Source: Hermodice carunculata (lineage: Eukaryota; Annelida; Polychaeta; Eunicida; Amphinomidae). From it: a stretch of 64,000 nucleotides of DNA. Shown here one piece after another: positions 21,236-34,418 of this stretch (positions are counted from its first letter, which is position 1; the number at the start of each line of letters is the position of its first letter). Where the stretch lies: assembly GCA_964020975.1 (NCBI GenBank), contig OZ026613.1:117616726-117680725 (forward strand), in the 5' to 3' direction. The notes beneath the pieces are model-generated. The model searched no databases and was not told the origin of the DNA. It saw only the letters and a list, made by a program, of their open reading frames with translations. A program made the position numbers and the translations under genes.

Positions 21236-22570
21236 GACGTCACAGAGGGGAGTCTGTGCTACAATGGAGAATAGCAACAGAGAAAGCATGATCAGTAGCA
21301 ATGCAGAGAATAAGCTGGATCTCAGTTTTAGCTGTTCCTTTTCTGAAGAGGAACTTATTGAGGGGGGGGGGGAGATGTAGGGTTAGGAAGGGAGAAGGAC
21401 AGAGAAATGCAGCCTGACTGGAAGGAGCCACGTCCGGGCTACGATAAAACCGGTCTTTGCCGGTGCAACTGGGACTATGTGCCCATGGAGGATCACCAAA
21501 GCTGGGGCTTTTGGAAGTTTAGACTGGTAAGGGATGCTTTTCAACAGTCATTGTGCTAAAATTCCTATATAAATGACTGGCTGAAGTTTATGGCAGGCCA
21601 TCTTGTATAATTGCCTGCAGACAATACTGGCAGTATATGCTGCATGCTAAGACTGTGAATATATACTCAAAACGAGTTGAATTTGAAAGCATAGGCCCAG
21701 GTGCAACAGGCTTTTAGTTTTATTGTATTTAGTGATTTATAACAAGGCCTGAGACATGCAAAGGTAAAGAGTTGCATTGAAAAGCATCTGTCAAAGCCGG
21801 TGCATGCCTACACAGATTAATAATGACCACTGTAGCATGCTGCAAACTTCAAAAGATAGGGGAATAAACAAGCACTTGACCATAGCTTGAATACACATAA
21901 GCCACACAGCAGAAGGTGCTACTGTTTTGCCTGTCTTAGCATGCTGCATTTAATGCCGGTATTGGCAACCGCACAAGATGGCCTGCCTTCTTGGTTTAAA
22001 CATGGCTTTTTGGGAAAAAAAAATTTGGAACAAGGGTGTAGGCCTATATGAATTCCTTTCCCATATAAAATTGAAAATAAAGCACTGTACGGCAAAAAGA
22101 GGGTAGGCATCACTGAATAAAGACAAAAATTGCACACAAGACAGCAAAATCACCAATAGAATTAATGTCCTGCCACCTCATTATAGGCTATAATCTGGCA
22201 GTACTCAAAAACCCAAACTTCAGCTAGTCACTAATATAGGAATTTTTGCACAATGACTTTGAAAAGCATCCCTTACCAGTCTAAACTTCCCAAGTGCCAG
22301 CTTTGGTCATCTTCTGTTGCAGCTATGGCATGATCAGTACTGGGCACAGACTCGGTCCCAGTTGCACCGGCAAAGACCTGCTTTGTCGTAGGCTGTGGCT
22401 CTTTCCAACATCGGTTGACCATGGTGGATGAGTTCAGACCGAGCAAGCAGGAACAAATTTCTGTTTGCATCCCCACTTTAATCCAGCAAGCCATGAGCAC
22501 ACTGACATTCAGTGCTACAAGTACAATCGAAGTTGGTGTAGTGGCTCCCTTCCATGACATCACAGACACT
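21236..22570. repeat. large decayed inverted repeat
   Basis: The left arm at about 21440-21570 (GTCTTTGCCGGTGCAACTGG ... GGAAGTTTAGACTGGTAAGG, GATGCTTTTCAA) reappears inverted at about 22235-22390. A second pair (GGCAGGCCATCTTGT near 21594, TGCAGCATGC near 21640) pairs with 21940-21990. About 235 extra bases lie on the right side only. A weaker match may reach GACGTCACAG at 21237 and GACATCACAG at 22556. The arms are diverged, so this is an old element or a rearranged pair. The small frame SCSFSEEELIE lies in the left arm only. Confidence 0.7.
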
Positions 22571-22974
22571 GGTGGTCAAACTATGACAGAAAGTAGCAAT
22601 GCTTGACGGAAGCAGCCACCAAGTGATAAGCAATTCCACACGATAAAATAGTGAATAAAGTATATATTGCATCATTGCAAAGACAAAGTTTCTTCACAAA
22701 AGTGCTGTAACAATTCGAATCCTTCACTTTTCATAAAAAATTAAGTACTTGGCGAGAAGAAACTTTAAACTAGGTTTGCCTGGTTTCTGTAGGGCCCATG
22801 GTTACTATTCAGTAGTAATAAGAAATTACCTGTGTATAGGTTTTTTTGTAGTGTTCTTAATTGTGACCTTGAAAGGTAAAAAAAAAAAAACCATTGTCTT
22901 TTACTTTGAAAATGGTAGATTCTGTCACTTTTCACCTGAGACATGATGACTTACACTGGGAGTGTGATGATAGT

Positions 22975-23260
22975 CTTACAAAAAGTAACCTTGACATAAT
23001 TTTCGCAGTTTTGACTTTACCAAAAAACCTTCTATCAGATTGTTCAGGGTGGGGTGGGGGTGTTGATGTATTAAAAAATTTTCAATTTGGGTATCTGTTG
23101 TAAATGCATGCATTCCTGTTGATTTCTGTGCAAGTCAGTGGGGGGGGGGGGGGGGGAGTGGCTATGGAAAGTCACATTTTTGACTTCTCCAAAACCTTGA
23201 TCCCCCAGACCAGAGCGGGACTCATTGGTAGAATGTAAAGGTTGGTTGAGAACTTCACGC
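22975..23260 (+). repeat. Helitron-like family A, fragment
   Basis: It has TTTTGACTTTACCAAAAAAC, TTTTTTCAATTTGGGT-like and GCATTCCTGTTGATTTC blocks of the family A body, interrupted by poly-G. A complete copy starts 20 bp downstream. Confidence 0.55.
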
Positions 23261-23280
23261 AGCACACATGTTATTATTTA

Positions 23281-24715
23281 TTTTTACCTCAGCTGACTTG
23301 TCAGTCAGCTGAGGTTTTTTGAGGGTCCGTCGTCCGTCGTCCGTCCGTCGTCCACAATTCACATTTTCGACTTCTTCTCAAAAACCGTCAGGCAGATTCA
23401 CTTCAAACTTGGTGGAGATGTGCCTTGGGTGGGTCTCTACCAAGTTTGTTCAAATGGTCGCAGTCCAGTGATTTTTGGATTTTTAATGAATTTTTTTGTT
23501 CTTTTTTGGGTAAATCTTAAAAAATCTTCTTCTCCGAAACCGCTCACCCAATTGCTTTGATATCACACAGGAACACTCCCTGGGACTCCTAGTTCTTAAT
23601 TTGTTCACCAGGTGGCGCTGCAATTTTTTCCTAATTTTTTATGAATTTTTGTGTGTTATAGCTATTTTCGACTTCTTCTCCAAAACCGTCACTCAGATTA
23701 AGCTGAAACTTGGTGAATATGTTCCTTGTAGAAGGGTCAAACAAAGTTGTTCACTATGTGGGAATGCTGCAGATTCCTGATTTTAAACGATTTTTTCAAT
23801 TCCGGTACTTGTCGGTCAATGCAGCTTTCCTAATGATTACTATGGAAGTCAATGGGCATTCTAATGCTAATTCACATTTTCTACTTCTTCTCCAAAACCG
23901 TCATCCAGATTAACTTCAAACTTGGTGTCAATGTACCTTGGGTGGGTTTCTACCAATTTTGTTCAAATGTTCATGCTCCAGTGATTTTTGGATTTTTAAT
24001 GAATTTTTTTGTTCTTTTTTTTTTGGACAAATCTTAAAAAATCTTCTTCTCTGAAACTGCTTACCCAATTGCTTTGATATCGTACATAGACACTCCCGGG
24101 GACACCTAGTTCCCAATTTGTTCACCAGGTGGCGCTGCAACTTTTTTAGGATTTTTTTGTATGGTTTTGCTATTTTTCACTTGTCAGAACAGTCCCTTAG
24201 ATTAAGCTGAGATGTGATGGATATGTTGTTGTGGAAGGGTCAAACAGTTGTTTACTAGGTGGCACTGCTTTGGATTCCTGATTTTTAAGGATTTTCAATT
24301 CGGGTACTTATCGTTCGAGCAGCTTTCCTATTGATTACTATGTAAGTCAATGGGCATTCTAATGCTAATTCACAGGACAACTGACACGAAGTTTACTGTT
24401 TACTTGATAACTTGAGATCTGTTTTGAGTTAGCTACACATGTTAATTATTCTGTATGTAGGTCATGCTGAGACAGTACATGAATGACCTTGACCTCGTTT
24501 GTGGGGTCACAGTGCAACAAATATGAATTTTACTCTTCATTATAACTTGAGAACTACTTGAACTTTGATGTTGCACATGTAAGTGTTCTTCCATAAAGGT
24601 CAGACGTACTCAGAACATGGTGTCCTTGATCCTTTCCCAAGTTCATAGAGCTGCAAGTGTGATGAATGTCAAGATCAGCTGAGGCAAGGGCTGTTCACAC
24701 AGCCCTCTTGTTTAT
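23281..24715 (+). mobile_element. Helitron-like family A, copy with both ends
   Basis: It begins TTTTTACCTCAGCTGACTTG, where CTCAGCTGA and TCAGCTGAGG make a 5' hairpin, followed by a CCGTCGTCCGTCC run. The body has two internal tandem halves with TTCGACTTCTTCTC, CACTTCAAACTTGG and CACCAGGTGGCGCTGCAA. The 3' end has AGCTGAGG, a perfect hairpin AGGGCTG-TTCACA-CAGCCCT, and CTCTTGTTT. It is non-coding. Hairpin plus a fixed 3' tail and no target duplication fits Helitron-type non-autonomous elements, but the tail is not a classic CTRR, so the assignment is tentative. Confidence 0.65.
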
Positions 24716-26008
24716 TTGTTTTTTTACAGATATGTTAGAAAGGTGGCTTTTTTAACTGGCACACGTTGAGATAAGTTAGAAGTATTATAGATTCCAGACA
24801 GATGAGAGACAGAGGGTCTACCTAATGATGTATAGGATTGGTGTGGATACCTCACCCATGTCAGCATGTACGTACAGGACAGTTGTGTTTTGACAGGTCT
24901 TCACTTAATCCCTCCACCTGACGGCCAAGCTTGTTTTCACCTGAGTTACCACAATGATTCTTCTTACATTGATCCGACTTCTGGGGTCCAAGTGCCAAAC
25001 TTGGAGAAGTGTTCTGTGCAATGTCACATTTCAATATACATATATATCACTAACAGCGTAAGGGTGAACTTTTTACTAAAGGGGGGGGGGGGGGTGATGG
25101 CAACACTTAAGCTTTACTGTATGACTGTGATCTTGGAAAAAATAACTGACAATAAACATGACATTAAGACAAAGATAAGAACTCAAGGAATACATCTGTT
25201 TTGAGCCAGAACTTTAGAGAAAATGGTTATTTTCTACTCAATATTAAATAAAAATGAAGAATAAGATTTTGTGAGACCAAAAGAGATGAAGACACTTTAA
25301 TGATGATGTCCCAGTGACCCAAGTTGTAATTCTTCATGTCAACATTGTTGGGTGTAAAGAGTACTGCAGTGCCATCTAGTGTGGAAACCGAGCTACAGTA
25401 CATGAGAAAAACAGAATTGAAGAAGTTAAACAGATGCAGGGACCCATGTTCGCCAGTAAGAACAAGAAAAATTTATGATGGATATGTTCTGTGCAGGTTA
25501 TACATTAACATTATTTATGTGTATGTGGTTGAGATACTCATGTCACATTGAAAGTCTATCACAACAAAGACCACAAGTATTTATGTAATAGGTACTTCCA
25601 GAATTCCATTTTGCAGCCATGAAAATCCCTGGTGCTGAGTATGTATCTCACACTTCTTGCCAGTTTAACAGGATCTGCCACTTCTTGCAACAATTCATGC
25701 TTCAAAATAGCTGACGTACTGCATTGCACTGATTGAACCCTGTACCTACGAGGTCTCTCTTCATGATAGTGTAGTGACTTGATGAACCTTTGCGTGTTAC
25801 CACTCATGTCAACCTTCATTTTGTTGATACCCGTTACTCTGAATCTACACTAAAATGTTTTTGACAAAGTTTTATCAAGTACAGGTGAATACAGCTACAC
25901 AGGTACAGGTAATCATTTCTTCTTGTTGAGATAGTTTGCTGGGAACTGCTTTCATTGTGGAGGAGTTTTTAGTGTCACAAAGTTGATTTTATGTTTGTTT
26001 ATTTGCAG
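24716..26008. other. intron sequence, nothing recognised
   Basis: Contains a poly-G run at 25081 but no exon with known motifs until the acceptor TTATTTGCAG. Confidence 0.55.
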
Positions 26009-26247
26009 TGCTCAGTCTCCAGGAGCTGTGCTGCCGAGCTATCATCGCCAAGACCACCATCTATGGCATTGAACAGTTGCCTCTGCCTACTGCCCTCAAA
26101 TCTCACCTCAAATCCTACTCAATGACTCATAAGACTCGTGCTCGCATGCAGAGCTTTGTGCATAGAGACAAACACAAGAAATGTAAAATTCTCAACCCAA
26201 GTGACTCTCCACCATTGAACTGTCGAAAGAGTTGTTGTATCAGCTAG
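26009..26247 (+). CDS. Rab40: Rab40-type GTPase, last exon (SOCS box and prenylation motif)
   Basis: Joined in phase to the exon ending at 12873, it gives VLSLQELCCRAI, a BC box for Elongin B/C (consensus S/A-L-x3-C-x3-I). LPLPTALKSHLKSY follows, the LPLP-type Cullin-5 box. The tail is basic and ends in NCRKSCCIS and a TAG stop at 26245. The final Cys-Cys-Ile-Ser is a CaaX-type prenylation signal, as in RAB40 proteins (human ends NCKIS). The tail between the SOCS box and CaaX is shorter than in vertebrate RAB40C. The intron before this exon is 13.1 kb. Together the three exons make about 179 C-terminal residues; the first ~88 are missing from the window. Confidence 0.93.
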
Positions 26248-28507
26248 CCACTGCCACCATGTGTATATACTCTTGTTTGATACAAAGTATTTTCTTGTAT
26301 GAATATTGCTACATTGTCCATACTTTGTGTGAATATTGATAACATCATGACAACCAATGGCCTTACCCAGGAATGATATACCAGGAAACACTGCTGTACA
26401 AAAGCTTGCCTGTTTGACAGACTGTGTAGTCCAGCAGGGAGAGGAGTCTGCTAAAGTGCAGGTTATGTAAAGTGAGACTAGAGCACACATGTAGCATGTG
26501 ATGTGGCATGTATATCAACACTGCTATGAGCCACACAATGTTGACAGGTTCAGGCAGCCAGTATAACCCAGTTACCATGGCTGGCACTTGAGCTGGGACA
26601 GCAGGAAACCCAAGTGGGAAAATATGATGTGTTGCCAAGCTGGATTGTGTGGAAGGTAGCAGGGGCATCGCTGTGAATGGTCTTGAAGTGAGACACAGGA
26701 TCCTTGACAGACCACAAACACAACTGTAACATAGGTGCTAAACATTGATAGGATCTGGTCAAGGAGACACAGTTGTGGTGCACATATAACCGGTATATAG
26801 CTAGCTATCCACATGACTGGTACAGGTGTACATACACTATACACGAGGCCTGGCAGGTCCTGTTCAAAACAGACCATATATGTGAACATTTATAACCTAC
26901 ATTCAGTGTGTGAATATATGTACCATGGACTAGGGTCAGCACAAAGTGCCACCATTTCTGGGTAAAATGCGTGTTTGTACAATTGCCAGGTGCAGTCTTG
27001 CACTGTTTACTTGTGGTCATTGACCACGTGCTATCCCACCAATACTGAGCACTGTGATTGAGGCAGAGGGAGCCGGTGGTGTGAGAGTGTGTGAAGAGAC
27101 ACTGAGGTATTAGCATGACACACAGAGGGTGTAGTGGGAGGGGATTGACCAGGGGGCGTAGTGAATATAGGAACACATATCATATGTGCGCAGTGACCTG
27201 CAGTGAGTAGCTTTTGTCTTAGGTGGCCAGTATTGCATGCTTGCTGGCTGTACATACAGCTGACAGTCATGGCTGAACTGCCTTTCCATGGTAAATGGCC
27301 TAGTCTTCTGTAGCTTGGTTTGTTAACACATAAAAGTTCTGTTCCCTTTTTTAAACGCTGACTGAAACAGAGATCTCAGCAGGCTTTATAAATAATTTGA
27401 AAGATGGCGAGGCACAAGTTATGCTTAGGGATGAGATACCCACTAAAGCTGAACATGTATATGTCTGGTTAAAACAGGGGTGGTAGACAGAAGCAGACAT
27501 TTCTCTGTTCATGCAAGTGGAATTGACCTACGTGGAGCAGTTCCTTGCCTTCTTTTAATTCATGGGACAACACTAAAACTAAAGAATCTTTGAAAAATTT
27601 GCAAGCCAGTAGCATGCTAGCTTTTTAAATGATGTTTTCTGTTGTATCCTGTATAATTGTGCTGTTTTTCTCGTATGTTGAAAAAAAAATGGAAATTTGG
27701 AAAAATTTTGATGGCTACATGTAGAATATAAACTGTTACCATGGTGACTGGTTGGTCAGAAAATATGGTTGTATCAAGGTGTCAAATATATGCAACATAG
27801 CTTTTGCATAACATGTCAAATATGATATGCAACATAGCTTTTGCATAACATGTCAAATATGATATGCAACACAGCTTTCGCATGGCATGTCAAATATGAT
27901 ATGCTTTTGCATGATGTTGTTTCGTACAGACTTTGCAAAAATGGCAGGATACCTATGAAGTAGGAACAGGGTAATTGACCTGTATCCTAACCTCTCCATA
28001 GTTAACAGGGTGGGGAACATGGGAAAGGGGCAGAGTAAAGATTGGTATTTTGGGTGGGGTAAACACTTGTGTCTTCAATAATGGCAAGCCATGCTGCAGT
28101 GGTAGCAGAGTTTATATTCTACATTGTACCGTGATTGTACATTGCTATAGTTAACATTCTGTCTGGTTATCTTGGTTCACCTGGTGGTCACTATGTACTG
28201 TAGTATTACCCCACGGCTTACAGTGCTGCCACACACTAAATAATCAGTCGGGGTGAAAACCTCACATTGTCAGTATTGCCATGTGGCCAGTTAGGAAGTG
28301 CATTTGCCAGAAGTTGTGTTAGCAGAGTTGACATTTCATAATGTTCAAGGTAACATATCTGTTCCTTTGGTTACCACTGCTACATTGTTGCAAGCAGTTT
28401 TAAAGACTATGGATAACTTGTATCACTTTAAAAGACTGGTACTGTAAATAGTTTGCTGGTATGTTTTTGTGACCATGGTGACTGTATGCTGGCCTTTAGA
28501 GCCAATG
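26248..28507. other. Rab40 3' flank, probably UTR then intergenic
   Basis: No further exon was seen. I could not place a polyadenylation site: no clear AATAAA with downstream GU-rich context stands out in the first kilobase. A short tandem repeat lies at 27785-27905. Confidence 0.5.
27785..27905 (+). repeat. 37-bp tandem repeat, about 3.3 copies
   Basis: The unit is about ATGTCAAATATGATATGCAA plus CATAGCTTTTGCATAAC; the last copies carry a few substitutions. Confidence 0.9.
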
Positions 28508-28750
28508 ATGACCCTTAAAGTGCTGATTTAAGATTGAGTCAACAGCTTTCCTGGGGACACTGCATGTATTGTGTACAAAGTGTCCCAAGGAAAGCTATTG
28601 AGTAAGACTACTTTTTGCTTCAGAGTAGGCTTGCTGATATTTGAATGAAAGGTATTTTCATGAAGAATTTGAATCTTTAAACCATTACATGTATATGTTT
28701 AAGGGTAATGTGAAAACAACTGTAGCCATGATTAGCACTTTAAGGGTTAA
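28508..28750. mobile_element. TTAA-type MITE, copy 6
   Basis: Left end ACCCTTAAAGTGCTGATT and right end TTAGCACTTTAAGGGTTAA are inverted; the left TTAA has changed to ATGA. The hairpin AACAGCTTTCC/GGGACAC with GTGTCCC/GGAAAGCT is the same as in copy 5 but sits in the left half, so the copy is in the opposite orientation. Confidence 0.8.
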
Positions 28751-29121
28751 AGCAGCTGCTGTCAGTCTATAGATAGCCTTCAGGGTTGCTGTGTAGAGGA
28801 GATGCTGCCCAGTGTCAGTGTGTGCATGTATGAGTACTATGGTGTATGTGGAAATACTACTACATTGTTTTGTTCTGTTGTGTATCAACTTGCAGCATGT
28901 CAAAGTTCATGGAATTTCACATGAAAAGAACATTGCTAAACATAATTATTGTGAATGACATATACCAGTTTACCAGAATTGATATAGATATTTACTGAAG
29001 ACTTTGTAGTTCAATTTATTACAATTGTGTTGACAGCTGGATGTCAGAATTGTTTTTAGGGAGCACTTTGTGCTTGAATAAGAGTAAGAGGTGCACAAGG
29101 TTGGAGGCCCATTTGCTGTAG

Positions 29122-30300
29122 CAATGAGGGGTGCACAGAGACAGGAGTACAGCTGCCGTAACAATGAGGGCTGCACAGAGAGAGAGGGGGGTACAGCTGC
29201 TGTAACAATGAGGGGTGCACAGAGAGAGAGGGGGGTACAGCTGCTGTAACAATGAGGGGTGCACAGAGAGAGAGAGGGGGGTACAGCTGCTGTAACAATT
29301 AAGGCTGCACAGAGAGAGAGAGGGGGGTACAGCTGCTGTAACAATGAGGGCTGCACAGAGAGAGAGGGGGGGTACAGCTACTGTAACGATGAGGGGTGCA
29401 CAGAGAGAGAGAGGGGGGTACAGCTGCTGTAACAGTGAGGGGTGCACAGAGAGAGAGAGAGGGGTACAGCTGCTGTAACAATGAGGGGTGCACAGAGAGA
29501 GGGGGTACAGCTGCTGTAACGAGGGGTGCACAGAGAGAGAGAGGGGGGTACAGCTGCTGTAACAATGAGGGGTGCACAGAGAGAGAGAGAGACCAGGGGT
29601 ACAGATGCTGTAACAGTGAGGGGTGCACAGAGAGGGTACAGCTGCTGTAACATTGAGGGGTGCACAGAGAAAGAGAGCAGGTACAGATGCTGTAACAATG
29701 AGGGTACAGCTGCTGTAACAATGAGGGTGAACAGCGAGGGTACAGCTACTATAACTGAGGGGTGCACAAAGATGGGGTATAGCAGCTGCATCGATAAGGG
29801 ATGCATAGATAGGGGGTACAGATGCTGTGGCAATAAAAAGTGCACAGATACAGGTTATGGATGATGCAACAATGATAGGTGCACAGAGACGGGTTACAAA
29901 TGATGTGACTATGATGCATGTGCAAAGATAGGTTACAAATGGTGTAACTGATATATGCAGAGATGGGTTACAGATGATGTAACTTTATGAGGGGTACACA
30001 GAGAGGGTTTACAGCTTTTGTGGCATTGAGGGGTGTACAGAGATGGGTTACAGATGATGTGACAAAGATGGGTTACAGATAATGTGACAAAGATGGGTTA
30101 CAGATGATGTGACAATGAGGGGTGCACAGAGATGTGTTATAGATAATGTGACAGAGGGATGCACAGAAATGGGTACAGATGATGTGACAGATGGGTGCAC
30201 AGAAATGGGTACAGATGATGTGACAGATGGGTGCATGGAGATGGGTTACAGATGATGTGACGGGTTACAGATGATGTGACAATCAGGGGTGACAGACAGG
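29122..30300 (+). repeat. 44-bp minisatellite with decaying tail
   Basis: The unit is AATGAGGGGTGCACAGAGAG plus AGAGGGGGGTACAGCTGCTGTAAC. About 15 units are regular up to 29760, with the GA run varying in length. From 29760 to 30300 the units drift and shorten (ACAGATGATGTGACA with GATGGGTT). Open frames here on both strands are repeat artefacts. Confidence 0.92.
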
Positions 30301-33300
30301 GGCCTACAGGTACTACAGTGGAGGAGGGCACAGAGCTGCTATGATAACGAGACTGAGGAGGGAGGACAGGGGGGCAATGCCAGGAGCACAGCTGTTGTGG
30401 CCAAAAGAAGTGTACGGAGTGGGATGGAGGTGGGAGTTGGTGCTGTGGCAAAGAAACTACAGCCAGTTGGATGTGTCACGTGTAATGTTATGTACTTTCT
30501 ACTGTTAACTGCCATTTTTATATCTTGTACAAAATTCTCAACGTTTGTGTCCGTATATGCTAAATATTTGCAGCTGTCAGTGGGAAGCCCAAACTTAGTT
30601 TTCATTGTCAGTCTTCAATTGGATTATTATTGTAATTGTATAGTATTATGGTGTTGCTAAATATAATGTTTTATATATAGGGTTATATTGGGAGTGGGGA
30701 GTAAAAGTTTGTTGCAGCCGCCTGCTAGCACAATGTGAGTATATGGGGCACATGGACAAATAAGGCATAATTACCATAAGTCTTCCGCTTCCAGTGGTAA
30801 TGGAGATGACAGATCAGTGGTGATGGAGTGGCACATCAGTGGTGATGGAGTGGCACATCAGTGGTGATGGAGTGGCATATTGATAGGGGATGTGCAGCCA
30901 GGTGACTGCCATGTTATATGATGAAGCTAGAGCGCCAGGCCTTCCATTGTGACCATTGGTTTGTCATCTCTGTCCGCTATTGTAATATAAATCAACACAT
31001 ACACGGGCATTATTGACTGGAGGCCCTGCAGCCTGTCACTTTCTGGTGACAAGTGCTGGGGTGATGACAAGCGGGCACTGTCTTAGGTGATATCAGGCAA
31101 CGACGTGTGTAATGCTATGAGACCAATAATTTACTGTCTGTCTGTCTGTCAGCAATGTATAGGGTCAGGTTGACCCATGGGGAACTGAACTAGTAACTTT
31201 GCATGGTATGAGCTGGGTGAAATCCACCCAAAGTGAGACAGAGGAAGGTGTTGACCAATCATCTACATCATTCTTAATGGAAAAAAGACTACCTTAATGA
31301 CAGCAGACCACTTCTGATAGTTTTTAATGGGACAGAGTTTTGTGCCATTGTATAAGTGGCAAGTCTTCGGGAAGTTTCTTCATGCAAACAAAATGAGGAC
31401 TATATCATCAGAGGAAAAGAGTATGTTGATGTTTTTGCAAAGTGTGGAAGTTTTTGTACATTCTGTTGAAATATTGGATTTGTCTTTGGTGTGAAGCATC
31501 GTCTTGTAGATAAAGGGAGGATGCAGCAGCCGCTGAGACAGTCCAAACGCATGGCAACTACTACCCAGCAGGTTACTGTGCTTCAGGTAACGATACATTT
31601 GCCTGCACAGCAGACCATTCCTCTGACAAAACATCTCATAGCCTACCTGTATATAGTAAGGCAAATGTTTACAAGCAAAGAAGAAAGCATTTGCTTCCCA
31701 GCAGTTTCTAAATAATTTCTAAATGACCATTACATTTGTGCACGATTAAACAGTAAATCTTCAGGAATTTTAAGGCCTGGGTCTGTGGTGAGAAATATGG
31801 CTGTGTAGCTGAACTTTGTTGCCTGGCGTATGATGTTGGGCAGGCAGTGTGTGAGCCAGGCAGCAGTTACCCTGACTGGGACCAGCCTACCTCTCTCACC
31901 CACTGGGGTATTGTAGCTAAATTCACTGACCACAAGGCTACAAAATTGTTTCATATTTTGTTATTTCTAGAAATATATTTTAGATGTGTAACTTTGTCAC
32001 TGAGGAGCTTTGGTCTCACTCCATACATATCTTGACTACAAGGATCTCTTGTCTTTAGACAAGGGTACCAGATGTATATTTTTTCTTTGCATTGTCTGGT
32101 TTCTGTAGTTCACTTTTGAAAATTTGTTTTTATTGGCTGTGGTGTTTTGTACAGTTGTTCGCCAGACCTGTCACTCTGTCAGTACCCTGTAGATAACAAT
32201 ATTTTGTCAAGTTACGTGAATGTTCAAAATTGTCGGATAATTTTTTGAACTTTTTTTTTTCTTAAATTTTGTAATTGATCTTGTTTATATATGAGCCAAA
32301 TACATATACCCACCAGACAGAAACCTCAGGACTGAACATACCAATTTTGTGACTGGTAGCCAGCATGTGCTGCCATCTAGCAGGAAAAATGAAAACTGCT
32401 TAAAGATTTAGGTTAACAGTATCCACATATTGACATTTCATGTTGAGACCACAGCTCCAGCAAGCAAGTGAAAATGAGACTTTGACAGTATACATTTGTT
32501 AGGGTGGTGTACATGTGCTATATTGTATCTTTGTCCCACGTGATATGGGGCATGCATGGTTCATGTGCAGAAGCCTCTTGGCCTGACTTGAATTCAGGAC
32601 ATTTCCCCCAGCAGCCGGTTCTGCCAGCAGAGATCAAAGCTATGCACAGAGACAAATAGCAGGACGTGTTACAAGATGACACTCGTGGTAGGTGGCTGCT
32701 GTGAAGCAACCATTTTGCCAGCACCCATGTGGGACTTGAATCTGGCCAGGCCATACTGGGCAGCAGCAACTTGTGTACTGGTACTGGGGTGGGCTGCTGG
32801 CATTACAAACTGTATTAGGCTGAGTGCAGCGACTTGTAGTCACACTGGTCTGTCTACTGCTCTGTACACTGCCTAGATGCTCAGAGTATGACAGGCTTCA
32901 GCAGCAGCACCCTTGCTGAACCAATCACAGCACTGCGCCGCTGGAATGGGTCACCTGCTTGCTTCAAAAACATCAATTAATTTAATATTTTGACAAAAGA
33001 ATAAAAAGTCACCATAGACCGGTGTTTTCCATGATTTTGACCAAGAAGGAATCATGTTTCTATCATTGTAATTCAGGTCTAACATACCATTTTGTAACAA
33101 CTTTTAGAGTTTTGTAAAAGTAATTGTAATTGGCTGGTCCATATTCATGTGAAGGGACAGGGCCAATGACCGTGGCCTTTACATTTAATATTGTTCTCTG
33201 GCATACTGGACCTACATGTATAACATGTTGGTTTTTGAGAAAAGGGGGGGGGGTCCTTTGTTAGTGCTAAGAATGAAGGGTCTAAATCTAAGGTTGGACA

Positions 33301-34418
33301 CCTATGGGCATCTTGCTTGCAGGAAAGAGCATACAGGTGCCACAAATATAGCACCTGCGTCATCCACGTACTGGCTTATAACATCTGTTATCTATATCTC
33401 TAAAGTTTCTTTTTTGATGCAAAAATGCAGTTTCCTGCCAGGTGACCCACTAGGTGTGAGACATTTGTCTATAGTGTTTTATGTAATCTCATTGTAATTG
33501 AAAGACGTATATTAGGATAGAGCCCTACTAGGGCATATTATAATGTTTCAACAGCATGTATCCATGTTCATGTATACATTTTGTCCAGCAGTAACTTGGC
33601 CTTACAGGCTGCTAGCATTTACCCACAGATGGACCCTCTTATTACATACTCTAAGGTTTAACTAAGGTGGTGAGTTAAGGCATTATAATAACTATAGACT
33701 GCAGACAGGACTTACTGCCAGTCATTGATGTATTCAACATTGCTGCTGTTACATTAGGCCCAGCAAGGCAGAGGGCGAGATGAAGGCAGCTGAAGACACA
33801 TCTGCCAGCGCCACACAGCACCACGCCAGCTTTTGAACACTGCAGCTTTCTATTCATTCTCATTTAAGTTTGTGAGTAACACACTTGATGATTGTATTTA
33901 AGCCTCATTAATCAGAAAACTGGAGATTAAGTTTGGAGGCGGTTAAAATAGATAGGAGGCATAGTGTGTGTTCAAGAAAAGGTCAAAGTGCATGAGTTGG
34001 TGCTTTATGTTCTGCTGCCGCTCGTCCTCCCTCTTGGCTCACTCATTCCAACCATTTCCAATTTTGCCCTCATTTTCAAAAAAGATTTTACACAGGTTTA
34101 TTTCAGTATAATTGCATGATAAGCTGACAAGAAAAAGAAGAAACGTGTTGATCATGATGATGAACAAATTCCAGCTGAATCTCTTGAGCTGCAAGGTCTT
34201 GGTGGTAAATGAGGATATTCACACCAGGTTTCCTGCTGTGGACTGGGACCGCGTAAAGCTTCAGCTATTTAACTGGGAGGGAAAACAGGAAGGTACAATT
34301 TGTCCATAACCTTCCTAGTATACTGTGTGAAAGAGAATAAGAGATCAACTACACATAAGCGGAATAATGGGGGTTGAGGGCAGAACTGATGCAAGCCAGG
34401 CCTGTCTGCCAGTTTGAT
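30301..34418. other. non-coding stretch, no gene seen
   Basis: It holds a 22-bp repeat of three units at 30812-30877 (AGTGGTGATGGAGTGGCACA), a TCTG run at 31135 and a poly-G run at 33244. Small open frames at 31491, 32676 and 34112 carry no recognised motif, and I see no convincing exon. Confidence 0.5.

Noticed and set aside
21072-21380. Possible exon with SCSFSEEELIE
   Set aside because: It lies in an arm of the inverted repeat, ends at a poly-G run, and has no supporting splice sites or known domain.
23330-23360. CRISPR-like or satellite array from CCGTCGTCC repeats
   Set aside because: It is the short 5' run characteristic of family A repeat copies, with no spacer structure.
29019-29864. 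Open frames of 112-170 codons on both strands
   Set aside because: They are translations of the 44-bp minisatellite (HCYSSCTPLSL-type repeats).
34112-34309. 65-codon open frame on the + strand
   Set aside because: No recognisable motif, neighbours or repeat-free conservation signal; within chance for AT-rich DNA.
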